NCBI GenBank assembly: GCA_015478895.1
Contig: JADMKK010000033.1
Coordinates: 1 to 64,000, forward strand
Source: Comamonas sp.
GTDB lineage: Bacteria; Pseudomonadota; Gammaproteobacteria; Burkholderiales; Burkholderiaceae_C
Length of the DNA stretch: 64,000 nucleotides
Direction: 5' to 3'
Each line of letters opens with the position of its first letter. Positions within the stretch are counted from its first letter, which is position 1. A program made the translations under genes and the position numbers. Below are positions 56,149-64,000 of this stretch, in pieces. The notes below the pieces were generated by a model. The model made no database searches, had not been told where the DNA came from, and was given only the letters and a program-made list of their open reading frames with translations.

Positions 56149-57647
56149 CACTTGTACTGTCCTTCTCGCTGGTCCAAGGCAGAACGTGCCTTGTCCATAT
56201 CTGAAAACGGGTGCTTCACACCCTTGATTTCCTGGTAATCCTCATGGCCCTTGCCAGCCAGCAGCACCACATCACGCGCACTGGCCTGTGCAATCGCTTG
56301 CGCGATGGCTTGGCTGCGATCCACCACCACATGCACGCCTTGCAGCGCCATGCCAGCGGTAATGTCGGCCACGATGGTTTCGGGCACTTCATTGCGCGGG
56401 TTGTCGCTGGTGACCCAGACCACATCGGCCTGACGCTGCGCGGCCTGGCCCATCAAAGGGCGCTTGCTGGCATCGCGGTTACCACCGCAACCAAAGACGC
56501 AGTGCAGCTTGCCACCACGCGCTTGCGCCACCGGCTGCAAACCCGCAATGGCCTGCTCCAGCGCATCGGGCGTGTGGGCGTAATCAACCACCACCAAAGG
56601 CTGCTTGGGCAAAGCAATTTGTTGCATGCGACCGGGTACGGGCTCCAAATCGCTACAGACCTGTACGGCCTCTGACAAGCTCACGCCCAAAGTGCGCAGG
56701 CTGGCCAGTACACCCAGCATGTTGCTGACGTTGTACTGGCCGATCAGCCCGGTTTCCATGGTGTAAGTCTGCGCGCCCTCTTGCACCTCAAACGCCAAGC
56801 CGCGGATGCCATGGTGCACGTTACGGGCCTGCAAACGCGCAGGGGCATCGACTGCCACCGTCCACACCTCCAGCTCGGCGCGTGCTTGCAGTTGCTGCGC
56901 CAAAACTTGACCGTGGCCATCATCCACATTGATCACGGCGGCCTTCAAACCCGGCCAGGCAAACAACTTGGCTTTGGCCTGCCAGTAGGCCTCCATGCTG
57001 CCGTGGTAGTCCAGGTGGTCCTGGGTGAAGTTGGTGAACACCGCCGTGTGAATGGCCGTGCCATCGAGCCGGTGCTCTTCAATACCAATAGAGGATGCTT
57101 CAATCGCACACGCTGCAATGCCTTGCTGCACATAGTCGGCAAAAGCGTACTGCAGGCACACGGGGTCGGGCGTGGTTAATCCTGTGCTCACGACATCAGG
57201 CGGCACGCCAATGCCCAAGGTACCCACCATGGCACAACCTTGGCGGCTCCCTTGCTGGTACTGCGCCAGGGCATGGGCCAACCACCAGGCGGTCGAGGTC
57301 TTGCCATTGGTGCCCGTCACCGCCAGTACTTGCAGCTGTTGGGAGGGCACGCCGCACCATTGCGCGGCAATGTCAGCGGTGGCGGCTTTTAATCCTGAAA
57401 AGCTAGCTACAGGCCCTTGCAGAATAAAGGCTTCCATGCCTTTTTGTTCTACAAGACAAGCCACTGCACCGCGTTCCAGGGCCGACGCCACATGTTGGCG
57501 CCCATCGGTCACACCGCCGGGCCAGGCAATAAAGCCATCGCCTGGCTCGACCAAGCGACTATCGGTACGCAACTGCCCCGTCACGTGTTCACGCAGCCAA
57601 GCCAAGGCTTGCTGCAGATCATTCAAATGCCTGGGTGCGCTGCTCAC
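56148..57647 (-). CDS. murE: UDP-N-acetylmuramoyl-tripeptide synthetase, meso-DAP adding
   Basis: Adds meso-diaminopimelate to UDP-MurNAc-L-Ala-D-Glu. It is 499 residues, GTG start overlapping the ftsI stop (GTGA). [16 protein letters not shown] near 107 is the P-loop, and FTQDHLDYHGSM near 208. The DNPR motif (TSDNPRNEVPE near 412) specifies meso-DAP rather than lysine. Residues near 70-82 are encoded by a decayed copy of the dispersed element (57405-57438). Confidence 0.96.
   Translation of the reverse strand: MSSAPRHLNDLQQALAWLREHVTGQLRTDSRLVEPGDGFIAWPGGVTDGRQHVASALERGAVACLVEQKGMEAFILQGPVASFSGLKAATADIAAQWCGVPSQQLQVLAVTGTNGKTSTAWWLAHALAQYQQGSRQGCAMVGTLGIGVPPDVVSTGLTTPDPVCLQYAFADYVQQGIAACAIEASSIGIEEHRLDGTAIHTAVFTNFTQDHLDYHGSMEAYWQAKAKLFAWPGLKAAVINVDDGHGQVLAQQLQARAELEVWTVAVDAPARLQARNVHHGIRGLAFEVQEGAQTYTMETGLIGQYNVSNMLGVLASLRTLGVSLSEAVQVCSDLEPVPGRMQQIALPKQPLVVVDYAHTPDALEQAIAGLQPVAQARGGKLHCVFGCGGNRDASKRPLMGQAAQRQADVVWVTSDNPRNEVPETIVADITAGMALQGVHVVVDRSQAIAQAIAQASARDVVLLAGKGHEDYQEIKGVKHPFSDMDKARSALDQREGQYK
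57405..57438. repeat. Decayed short palindromic element, copy 6, inside murE
   Basis: AGCTACAGGCCCTT-GCAGAAT-AAAGGCTTCC resembles the consensus AGCTACTTGCCCTT-N7-AAGGGCTAGAG over the left arm and inner stem; the right end has diverged. Lower confidence than the other copies because coding constraint could produce part of the match. Confidence 0.4.
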
Positions 57648-59389
57648 AGTGACTCCTCTATCGGATTGGCCACAATTTGCGGCTGTACCGCCATATCCGG
57701 GGCCACGCCCATCAAGCGCAAGCCTTGCTGCACCACGGTACTGAACACAGGCGCCGCCACTGCGCCGCCGTAATACGTACCGTTATTGGGCTCATCAAGC
57801 ATCACTGACACAATCAGGCGCGGGTTATCAATGGGTGCCATGCCGGTAAACCAGGCGCGGTATTTGCCCGCTGCATAGTTTTTACCGATCTGCTTGCGTG
57901 CAGTGCCCGACTTGCCGCCCACGGAATAGCCCACGGTCTGCGCGCGCTGCCCCGTGCCGCCCGGGCCCGTGGCCAGCGCCAGCATATGGCGCACCTGGTC
58001 TGCCGTGCGTTCTGAAAATACCGGCACGCCCACCGGCGGTTTGTCCAGCTTGAGCATGGTGGCTGGAATCACCTTGCCGCCATTGCTGAACACCGTGAAA
58101 GAGCGCGTCATCTGCAGCAAGCTGGCAGACAAGCCATAGCCGTAAGACATGGTGGCCTGCTCGACAGGGCGCCAAGTTTTGTAAGGGCGCAAACGTCCGC
58201 TGGCCGCCCCGGGAAAAGCAATCTGCGGCTTTTGTCCAAAGCCCACGGCAGAAAACGTCTCCCACATTTCCTGCGCCGTCAGTAGTTGCGAAATTTTGGT
58301 CGTGCCGACGTTACTGGACTTCTGGATCACCCCCTCCACAGTCAATATGCCGTAGTTTCGGGTGTCCGAAATCACGGAACCGGTCACATTGATGCGCCCA
58401 GGTGAAGTATCAATCGGCGTGTTAGTACGCACTTTGCCCGACTCCAGCGCAATACCCACCGTGATGGGCTTGATGGTGGAGCCAGGCTCAAACACATCCG
58501 TAATGGCGCGGTTGCGCAACTGCTCGCCCGTCAGGCGCTTGCGGTTGGAAGGATTAAAGCTGGGGTAGTTGGCCAATGCCAGCAACTCGCCAGTCTTGGC
58601 ATCCATGACCACCACCGTACCGCCCAGTGCCTTGTGCGCCAGCACTTGGTCTTTGAGCTTTTGGTAGGCAAAAAACTGTATCTTGCTGTCAATCGACAGC
58701 TGAATGTCGCGGCCATCAATGGGCGGCACATCCTCACCTACGCCCTCAATCACCCGCCCCATACGGTCTTTGAGCACCCGGCGCGAACCGGCCTTGCCGG
58801 CCAGATCTTTCTCAAAGGCCAGCTCCATCCCCTCTTGACCTTTGTCTTCCACGTTCGTAAAGCCCACGATGTGGGCCGCAGCTTCGCCTTCAGGGTATTG
58901 GCGCTTGTACTCTCGCGATTGGTAAACACCTTTGATGCCCAGCGCCTTAATCTGGATACCCACATCCCAGTCCAGTTGCCGCTTCACCCAGACAAAGCTT
59001 TTGTCTTCGGCCAGCTTTTTCTTCAACTGATCCAGCGGCATGTCCATCAGTTTGGCCAGCTGCGGCAGCTTGGCCAAATCTTCTGCACCATTTTTTTCCA
59101 CGTCTTCCGGAATCGCCCAGATGCTCGCGGCAGGTACGCTGGAGGCCATGATCAAGCCATTGCGGTCCAGTATTCGCCCGCGGTTGGCCGTCAGCTCAAT
59201 GGTGCGCGCAAAGCGCACTTCACCTTGGCGCTGGTAAAAATCGTTATCAATCACCTGCACCCAGGCTGCGCGCCCGGCCAGCCCTGCAAAGGCGAACACG
59301 ATCAAGCCCATGACGAACTTGCTGCGCCATGCGGGTGTTTTACTGGCAAGCAGTGGGCTGGAGTTGTACGAGACGCTGTGGCGCCGCAT
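57644..59389 (-). CDS. ftsI: Septal peptidoglycan transpeptidase FtsI (PBP3)
   Basis: Class B penicillin-binding protein that cross-links septal peptidoglycan, partner of FtsW. It is 581 residues from ATG 59389. Membrane segment about 25-45, pedestal domain to about 240, transpeptidase domain with catalytic Ser in EPGSTIKP near 300 (SxxK), SSNVGT near 355 (SxN) and KSGTARK near 490 (KTG-type motif, here KSG). One-base overlap with the ftsL stop. Confidence 0.97.
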   Translation of the reverse strand: MRRHSVSYNSSPLLASKTPAWRSKFVMGLIVFAFAGLAGRAAWVQVIDNDFYQRQGEVRFARTIELTANRGRILDRNGLIMASSVPAASIWAIPEDVEKNGAEDLAKLPQLAKLMDMPLDQLKKKLAEDKSFVWVKRQLDWDVGIQIKALGIKGVYQSREYKRQYPEGEAAAHIVGFTNVEDKGQEGMELAFEKDLAGKAGSRRVLKDRMGRVIEGVGEDVPPIDGRDIQLSIDSKIQFFAYQKLKDQVLAHKALGGTVVVMDAKTGELLALANYPSFNPSNRKRLTGEQLRNRAITDVFEPGSTIKPITVGIALESGKVRTNTPIDTSPGRINVTGSVISDTRNYGILTVEGVIQKSSNVGTTKISQLLTAQEMWETFSAVGFGQKPQIAFPGAASGRLRPYKTWRPVEQATMSYGYGLSASLLQMTRSFTVFSNGGKVIPATMLKLDKPPVGVPVFSERTADQVRHMLALATGPGGTGQRAQTVGYSVGGKSGTARKQIGKNYAAGKYRAWFTGMAPIDNPRLIVSVMLDEPNNGTYYGGAVAAPVFSTVVQQGLRLMGVAPDMAVQPQIVANPIEESL

Positions 59390-59673
59390 CAATGCATCTC
59401 CCCACCAGCGCGCTGGTCATCGCGCACATAGTGCGTAATGGCAGGCGATGCGCTGCCCAGCCCTTGTTTGATGGCCAATGCCTCGATGCGTGAAGACGCA
59501 GACTGAGCGCGCTTTTCTACCTGCAATCGCAGGTATTCCACATTGAGTCGACGCGCCTCACTGTGCGCACGATCCAACTCTGTGAAAAGGCGGCGCGAAT
59601 CGTACTGGGTCTGCACCAAGTACAAGGCACTGAGCATGAGGGCAAGCAGCAGCAGCAGGTTCAGGCGTAGCAT
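59389..59673 (-). CDS. ftsL: Cell division protein FtsL
   Basis: 94-residue bitopic divisome protein: membrane segment at about 3-22 and a periplasmic coiled coil (about 25-70, FTELDRAHSEARRLNVEYLRLQ-type heptads). Position between rsmH and ftsI confirms the call. It connects FtsB/FtsQ to FtsWI. Confidence 0.93.
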   Translation of the reverse strand: MLRLNLLLLLALMLSALYLVQTQYDSRRLFTELDRAHSEARRLNVEYLRLQVEKRAQSASSRIEALAIKQGLGSASPAITHYVRDDQRAGGEMH

Positions 59674-59713
59674 GCCCTCTCCTTGCGGTGTGCAACCAGC
59701 CCTGCGGGGGATG

Positions 59714-60640
59714 TCATGCAGGCACCTCTGTACGCTGGGCTACACGCATGATGGCGCTGCGCGAACGGGGATTGGCATCCACTTCAGCCTTGCTCGGCTT
59801 GATGCGATCCAACGCTTGAAAGCGCATGGCCTTGGGTGCGGCAAAGGGGGTGCGGCGGTCAAACACCTCTTTGGAGTGCTCGGCAATGAATTGCTTGACG
59901 ATGCGGTCTTCCAGCGAGTGGAAACTGATCACCACCAGGCGACCACCAGGCTTGAGAACGCGCAAGCTCGCCTGCAGCGCTTCTTCCAGCTCCACCAGCT
60001 CGGCATTGATAAAGATACGCAACGCTTGGAAAGTGCGTGTGGCGGGGTTTTGCCCATCGCGGGTTTTGACTACTTTGGCAATCAGCTCTGACAAGGCCAG
60101 CGTTGTTTGCAGTGGGCCGTGCGCTTCACGATGCGCCACGATGGCCTTGGCCACCGGGTAAGCCATGCGCTCTTCACCGTAGTCACGAATGACATCGGTG
60201 ATCTGCTGCACTTCGGCATCAGCCAGCCACTCGGCCACGCTCTGGCCCCGGGTGGTGTCCATGCGCATATCCAGAGGGCCATCAAAGCGAAAGCTAAAGC
60301 CGCGATCGGCTGCATCAATCTGCGGGGAACTGATCCCCAGATCCATCAAGATGCCGTCAGCGCAGGCATCGGGCAATTCGCTCATATGGCGAAAGCCTTC
60401 GTGGCGAATGGAAAAGCGCGAATCCGTAATCCGCCCTGCTTCTGCAATCGCCAACGGATCTTTATCAAACGCAATCAAGCGCCCTTCAGGCGCTAACTTA
60501 GACAAAATCAGTCGTGAATGACCACCGCGGCCAAAGGTGCCATCAATATAGGTACCTTGGGCTGCATCGTCGGATTCACCCAACAAAGCATCGACAGCTT
60601 CGTTAAGCAAAACGGTAATGTGTTGGAGGGGCTGATTCAA
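59714..60640 (-). CDS. rsmH: 16S rRNA (cytosine(1402)-N4)-methyltransferase RsmH
   Basis: Methylates C1402 of 16S rRNA. It is 308 residues; [14 protein letters not shown] near 8, SAM loop [16 protein letters not shown] near 32, [13 protein letters not shown] near 97, [12 protein letters not shown] near 247. Second gene of the dcw cluster, 12 nt after mraZ. Notably the neighbouring nucleotide modification (2'-O of C1402) is made by RsmI, an RsmI paralogue of which is at 12376. Confidence 0.97.
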   Translation of the reverse strand: MNQPLQHITVLLNEAVDALLGESDDAAQGTYIDGTFGRGGHSRLILSKLAPEGRLIAFDKDPLAIAEAGRITDSRFSIRHEGFRHMSELPDACADGILMDLGISSPQIDAADRGFSFRFDGPLDMRMDTTRGQSVAEWLADAEVQQITDVIRDYGEERMAYPVAKAIVAHREAHGPLQTTLALSELIAKVVKTRDGQNPATRTFQALRIFINAELVELEEALQASLRVLKPGGRLVVISFHSLEDRIVKQFIAEHSKEVFDRRTPFAAPKAMRFQALDRIKPSKAEVDANPRSRSAIMRVAQRTEVPA

Positions 60641-60652
60641 CGCACGCCCTTT

Positions 60653-61111
60653 TCAGAAAGCAAAATCTTTAAATACGTCAGGCATTGGTGCCTGCATGGC
60701 CTGTGTTTCTTGTGCTTCATAAGTGGCTTTATCCCAAAGCTCGAAGTGGTTCCCCATGCCCAGCAAGATCACTTGTCTTTGCAAGGCCACGGCAGCACGC
60801 AACTCAGGCGAAACCAGCACGCGCCCCGTTCCATCCATCTCTACATCCATGGCGCTGCCCAAGAAAATGCGTTTCCACCATTGCGCAGTCATTGGCAACT
60901 GCCCAATGCGCTCACGGAACAGCAACCACTCAGGGTGGGGAAACAACATAAGACAGCCGTGGGGATGTTTGGTGAGGGTGATCTGGCCTTGCGCCTGTGC
61001 AATCAACGCGTCACGGTGCCGGGTCGGCACTGAAAGCCGCCCCTTGGCATCGAGATTGAGCGAAGAAGCCCCTTGGAACACGGTAGATACGCTCCGATTG
61101 GTTGGGCCCAT
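60653..61111 (-). CDS. mraZ: Transcriptional regulator MraZ
   Basis: First gene of the division and cell wall cluster; DNA-binding repressor of its own operon. It is 152 residues with two SpoVT/AbrB-like units: residues about 14-60 ([18 protein letters not shown]) and about 85-130 ([17 protein letters not shown]). Three 10-nt-spaced GTG boxes lie 34-58 nt upstream (61145-61169). Confidence 0.97.
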   Translation of the reverse strand: MGPTNRSVSTVFQGASSLNLDAKGRLSVPTRHRDALIAQAQGQITLTKHPHGCLMLFPHPEWLLFRERIGQLPMTAQWWKRIFLGSAMDVEMDGTGRVLVSPELRAAVALQRQVILLGMGNHFELWDKATYEAQETQAMQAPMPDVFKDFAF

Positions 61112-61144
61112 GGCACCCCATCACGGGCGTTTCAGGCGACTTTC

Positions 61145-61169
61145 ACCACTTATTTGCACTTTTTTGCAC
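61145..61169 (-). promoter_or_regulatory. Candidate MraZ operator: three GTG boxes, 10-nt period
   Basis: On the minus strand GTGCA (61169-61165), GTGCA (61159-61155) and GTGGT (61149-61145), each separated by 5 nt. E. coli MraZ binds three TGGG-type boxes (GTGGG-N5 repeats) with this spacing. A TAGAAT -10-like box lies just upstream (61185-61180), so the boxes would fall at the start of the transcript. Confidence 0.6.
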
Positions 61170-61350
61170 TGTAGCAGCAATTCTAGAGGCCTCTGCTAGG
61201 GACTTCACAAACATTTGCAATGAAATCAATAACTTAGAACATACAAAAAGTGTTAAAAGCGAGGAAAAAGCTTTGTAACACAAGCACTTAGCCGTTTGTC
61301 GTCAGCCTGACACAGGCCGGAAAAGCTTGCCATTTGTAACAATCGCTCGC

Positions 61351-61392
61351 AAAACAAATCCCCCGTGGCGGCAAGTGATCGCCACGGGGGAT
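61351..61392 (-). terminator. Intrinsic terminator of hslVU
   Basis: Perfect 13-bp stem: ATCCCCCGTGGCG (minus 61392-61380) with CGCCACGGGGGAT (61370-61358), 9-nt loop, then TTTGTTTT on the minus strand. A further 180 nt (61170-61350) up to the mraZ operator holds the mra promoter; I see no gene in it. Confidence 0.88.
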
Positions 61393-61409
61393 GCAAGGGG
61401 AAAAAAGGC

Positions 61410-62726
61410 TTAAAGGATGTAGCGCGAAAGATCTTCGTCTTCACTCAGCGCCTGCAAACGCGTATCCACGTAAGCCGCATCAATGGTGATGGTTTGGCCT
61501 GCCAGCTTGGCGGCATCAAAACTGATCTCGTCCAGCAACCGCTCCATGACCGTTGACAAGCGACGTGCCCCGATATTTTCCGTGCGTTCATTGACCGTAA
61601 ACGCCGTGTGGGCCAGGCGTGTGATGCCGTCGGGGGTGAACGCCAGTTGCACACCTTCGGTTGCCAACAAGGCTTGGTACTGCTTGACCAGCGACGCATG
61701 GGTTTGCGTCAGGATGGCCTCAAAGTCCTGCACCGACAGCGACTGCAATTCCACCCGAATAGGGAATCGACCTTGCAACTCTGGAATCAGGTCACTGGGT
61801 TTGGACAGATGGAACGCTCCTGAGGCAATGAAGAGGATGTGGTCGGTTTTGACCATGCCGTACTTGGTCGACACCGTCGTGCCTTCTACCAAGGGCAGCA
61901 AATCGCGTTGCACTCCTTGACGTGAGATGTCAGAGCCGCTGCTTTCCTGGCGCGTGGCCACCTTGTCGATTTCATCGATAAAGACAATGCCGTTTTGCTC
62001 CAGATTGCTCAGGGCGCTGGTTTTGGTTTCTTCTTCATTGATCAGCTTGGCGGCCTCTTCGTCCACCAGCAGCTTCATGGCCTCGGCAATTTTGAGCTTG
62101 CGGCTCTTGCGGCGCTCCTGGCCCATCTGCTGGAACATGCCGCGCAGCTGCTCGGCCATTTCTTCCATGCCCTGGGGACCCATGATTTCCAGCTGGGGCT
62201 TGCCATCGAGCAGATCGATCTCAATTTCTTTGTCGTCCAACTGGCCTTCGCGCAGCTTTTTGCGAAAGACTTGGCGCGTTCCGTTGTCGGCGGGCGCTTC
62301 GCCAGTGCGCGCTGGGGGCAGCAGCACATCCAGAATCCGGTCTTCGGCCGCGTCTTCGGCGCGCTGGCGCTGCTTTTTCATCTCGCTGGTGCGGGCCTGC
62401 TTGACGGCGATTTCGGCCAGATCCCGAATGATGGCGTCCACATCCTTGCCGACGTAGCCAACTTCAGTGAACTTGGTGGCTTCCACCTTGATAAAAGGCG
62501 CATCGGCCAGCCGTGCCAGACGGCGCGCGATTTCTGTCTTGCCCACACCGGTGGGGCCAATCATCAGAATGTTTTTGGGCGTGATTTCCTGGCGCAGACC
62601 ATCAGCGACCTGCTGGCGGCGCCAGCGGTTGCGCAGCGCAATTGCCACTGCACGCTTGGCAGCAGATTGACCAACGATGTGGTTATCCAGCTCAGAAACA
62701 ATTTCCTGGGGGGTCATGGAGGACAT
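61410..62726 (-). CDS. hslU: ATP-dependent protease ATPase subunit HslU
   Basis: AAA+ unfoldase that feeds the HslV peptidase. It is 438 residues; Walker [13 protein letters not shown] near 57, I domain about 110-230 with variable charged segments, Walker [13 protein letters not shown] near 246, sensor and arginine finger regions ([12 protein letters not shown] near 318), and C-terminus LSRYIL that docks in HslV. ATG at 62726; an ATG three codons later is possible. Confidence 0.98.
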   Translation of the reverse strand: MSSMTPQEIVSELDNHIVGQSAAKRAVAIALRNRWRRQQVADGLRQEITPKNILMIGPTGVGKTEIARRLARLADAPFIKVEATKFTEVGYVGKDVDAIIRDLAEIAVKQARTSEMKKQRQRAEDAAEDRILDVLLPPARTGEAPADNGTRQVFRKKLREGQLDDKEIEIDLLDGKPQLEIMGPQGMEEMAEQLRGMFQQMGQERRKSRKLKIAEAMKLLVDEEAAKLINEEETKTSALSNLEQNGIVFIDEIDKVATRQESSGSDISRQGVQRDLLPLVEGTTVSTKYGMVKTDHILFIASGAFHLSKPSDLIPELQGRFPIRVELQSLSVQDFEAILTQTHASLVKQYQALLATEGVQLAFTPDGITRLAHTAFTVNERTENIGARRLSTVMERLLDEISFDAAKLAGQTITIDAAYVDTRLQALSEDEDLSRYIL

Positions 62727-62748
62727 AGGCTAAATATCAGTCAAATCA

Positions 62749-62782
62749 GGCTCTAGCCCTTATACATAAAGGGCAAGTAGCT
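62749..62782. repeat. Short palindromic element, copy 7 (between hslV and hslU)
   Basis: GGCTCTAGCCCTT (62749-62761), 7-nt loop, AAGGGCAAGTAGCT (62769-62782). It begins 2 nt after the hslV stop and lies inside the hslVU operon. Reverse complement AGCTACTTGCCCTT...AAGGGCTAGAGCC is the best-preserved version of the short form. Confidence 0.8.
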
Positions 62783-62784
62783 AT

Positions 62785-63360
62785 TTATTTAGGACTCACA
62801 GGCATGGCAACCGTGGGCAAGGTTTCCAAGGTGTGGTTCATGTTGGTGTAGATGCACAGCTCGCCTGCAATTTCCAGCGATTTCTTGACGATCTCTTCAG
62901 CCGACAGCTCAGTGTTATTGAGCAGCGCCTTGGCCGCTGAGTGCGCATACGCACCGCCCGAGCCAATTGCCACAATGCCTTGCTCGGGTTCGAGCACATC
63001 ACCATTGCCGGTGATGATGAGCGAGGCGGAATGGTCGGCCACGGCCAGCATGGCTTCCAGTTTGCGCAGCACGCGGTCGGTGCGCCATTCCTTGGTCAGC
63101 TCAATGGCTGCGCGCGTAAGGTGCCCTTGGTGCTTTTCCAGCTTGGCTTCAAAGCGCTCAAACAGCGTAAAAGCATCGGCCGTAGCGCCGGCAAAACCTG
63201 CCAGTACCTTGCCGTGGTAGAGCTTGCGCACCTTGCGGGCCGTGCCCTTGACCACAATGTGGCCCAAGGTAACTTGCCCGTCGCCGCCAATGGCGACCTG
63301 GATGCCTTCGGGCGTCTGGCGACGCACGCTGATGATGGTTGTGCCGTGATACTGTTCCAT
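62785..63360 (-). CDS. hslV: ATP-dependent protease peptidase subunit HslV
   Basis: N-terminal nucleophile threonine peptidase forming two hexameric rings. It is 191 residues from ATG 63360 ([14 protein letters not shown]). The catalytic Thr7 becomes N-terminal after removal of the six-residue propeptide MEQYHG; E. coli HslV has only Met before its Thr. GDGQVTLG near 28 and [11 protein letters not shown] near 133 are conserved. Longer frames run through a terminator stem and are rejected. Confidence 0.96.
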   Translation of the reverse strand: MEQYHGTTIISVRRQTPEGIQVAIGGDGQVTLGHIVVKGTARKVRKLYHGKVLAGFAGATADAFTLFERFEAKLEKHQGHLTRAAIELTKEWRTDRVLRKLEAMLAVADHSASLIITGNGDVLEPEQGIVAIGSGGAYAHSAAKALLNNTELSAEEIVKKSLEIAGELCIYTNMNHTLETLPTVAMPVSPK

Positions 63361-63438
63361 AGCATTGGCAAGTGAGGGCTTGGCAGCACATTGCAAGCGG
63401 CTTTCCGGCATTTTTTCTGCGGCGTTGCCCGCAAACAG

Positions 63439-63460
63439 CAACACCCGCCGTAGCGGGTGT
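63439..63460 (-). terminator. Hairpin after dksA, probable terminator
   Basis: Perfect 9-bp stem AACACCCGC (minus 63460-63452) with GCGGGTGTT (63447-63439), 4-nt loop TACG. The following minus sequence has only short T runs, so termination may be partial. It lies between dksA and hslV. Confidence 0.6.
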
Positions 63461-63537
63461 TCTGGTCACCATGCCTGCCATGGTGGCTATCTGGCTTTGT
63501 AAGTGCCGGGCAGCACGGCAAGTCCAGCCAGGACTAT

Positions 63538-64000
63538 TTAGTCCCCAAACATTTTTTGCTTGAGTTCGCGGCGTTGCTGGGCCTCCAGCGACAAAGTGGC
63601 TGTCGGGCGCGCCAACAAACGGGGAACGCCAATGGGCTCACCGGTTTCGTCGCAGTAGCCGTAGTCACCGGTGTCGATGCGGGAGATCGATTGCTCAATC
63701 TTCTTGAGCAGCTTGCGCTCACGGTCGCGCGTGCGCAGCTCCAGGGCGTGCTCTTCTTCGATGGTGGCGCGGTCCGCAGGATCGGGCACGACCACGGTGT
63801 CTTCGCGCAGGTTTTCGGCAGTTTCACCAGCGTTCTGGTGCATGTCCTGCTTGAGCTTGACGAGCTTGGCGCGGAAATAGGCCAGCTGCACATCGTTCAT
63901 GTACTCGTCATCGGACATGGCCACGATTTCAGCGTCGGTCAGCGCATCCAAGGGCTTAGTCTTCCAGTTGTTGGCGAGCTTGGGATCGCGTTTGGTCACG
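63538..64000 (-). CDS. dksA: RNA polymerase-binding transcription factor DksA, 5' end outside the window
   Basis: Binds the RNA polymerase secondary channel and, with ppGpp, controls rRNA and stress promoters. About 153 residues are visible; the frame is open to the window edge and relatives have a longer Lys/Ala-rich N-terminus, so it is probably incomplete. The coiled-coil region is about 40-105 (LRTRDRERKLLKKIEQS). The zinc-finger region keeps only one of four cysteines (GYCDETGEPIGVPRLLARPTA), as is usual for betaproteobacterial DksA. Confidence 0.93.
   Translation of the reverse strand, partial: VTKRDPKLANNWKTKPLDALTDAEIVAMSDDEYMNDVQLAYFRAKLVKLKQDMHQNAGETAENLREDTVVVPDPADRATIEEEHALELRTRDRERKLLKKIEQSISRIDTGDYGYCDETGEPIGVPRLLARPTATLSLEAQQRRELKQKMFGD

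Noticed and set aside
54793-56238. 481-codon plus-strand frame opposite murF
   Set aside because: Shadow of MurF, which has clear ligase motifs.
63361-63444. Longer N-terminus for HslV
   Set aside because: It would include one arm of a 9-bp terminator-like hairpin and adds residues unlike any Hsl[13 protein letters not shown] is the expected start.

Overview
The window is a housekeeping stretch of a betaproteobacterial chromosome, most likely Comamonadaceae (a Comamonas- or Acidovorax-like organism). This rests on gene order and protein character: a YgfX-type protein between fabF and rpoE, a DUF3426 zinc-ribbon protein next to prmA, a DksA with a single cysteine, a long QueF, and a complete mraZ-to-ftsZ/lpxC cluster. 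Family is inferred with good confidence, genus only tentatively. No phage, insertion sequence, CRISPR array, rRNA or tRNA was seen.

Layout. (1) 1-11.8 kb, minus strand: yceD, rpmF, plsX, fabH, fabD, fabG, acpP, fabF (fatty acid synthesis), a ygfX-like gene, the envelope-stress genes rpoE and rseA, the periplasmic protease mucD, and the 5' part of lepA. (2) 11.8-16.2 kb: maf and an RsmI-like methylase on plus, convergent with sppA, a HAD phosphatase and rluC on minus. (3) 16.2-22.4 kb, plus: a long rne leader, rne, yaaA, a 2OG-Fe(II) oxygenase and queF. (4) 22.4-28.8 kb, minus: an unassigned gene, a TlpA-like thioredoxin, accB, accC, prmA, a zinc-ribbon protein and a PfkB kinase. (5) 29-35.3 kb: mpl on plus; rodA, tldD, aroG and a small unknown gene on minus. 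(6) 35.3-41.4 kb, plus: a YqiA-like esterase, an RNB ribonuclease, a TonB-like protein, aroE, mtgA and ruvC. (7) 41.5-61.1 kb, minus: an RcnB-like protein, a small membrane protein, lpxC and the whole dcw cluster, with most gene junctions overlapping. (8) 61.4-64 kb, minus: dksA (5' end outside), hslV and hslU.

Most striking observations. Upstream of aroG (DAHP synthase) there is a short reading frame encoding seven consecutive aromatic residues (F-Y-F-Y-F-W-F), followed by a strong intrinsic terminator about 30 nt before aroG. This is a textbook architecture for ribosome-mediated attenuation by aromatic amino acids, on a gene where I know of no such description in this group.

A family of dispersed palindromic elements runs through the window in two forms that share AGCTACTTGCC-type ends. 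One form is 76 nt long (three copies of identical length). The other is about 34 nt (seven copies). Most copies sit just after stop codons or just before start codons, and three lie inside the coding regions of murD, murE and aroE.

The rpoE-rseA-mucD locus has no rseB. Instead a terminator and a sigma-E-like promoter separate rseA from mucD. Upstream of mraZ there are three 10-nt-spaced GTG boxes of the MraZ-operator type.
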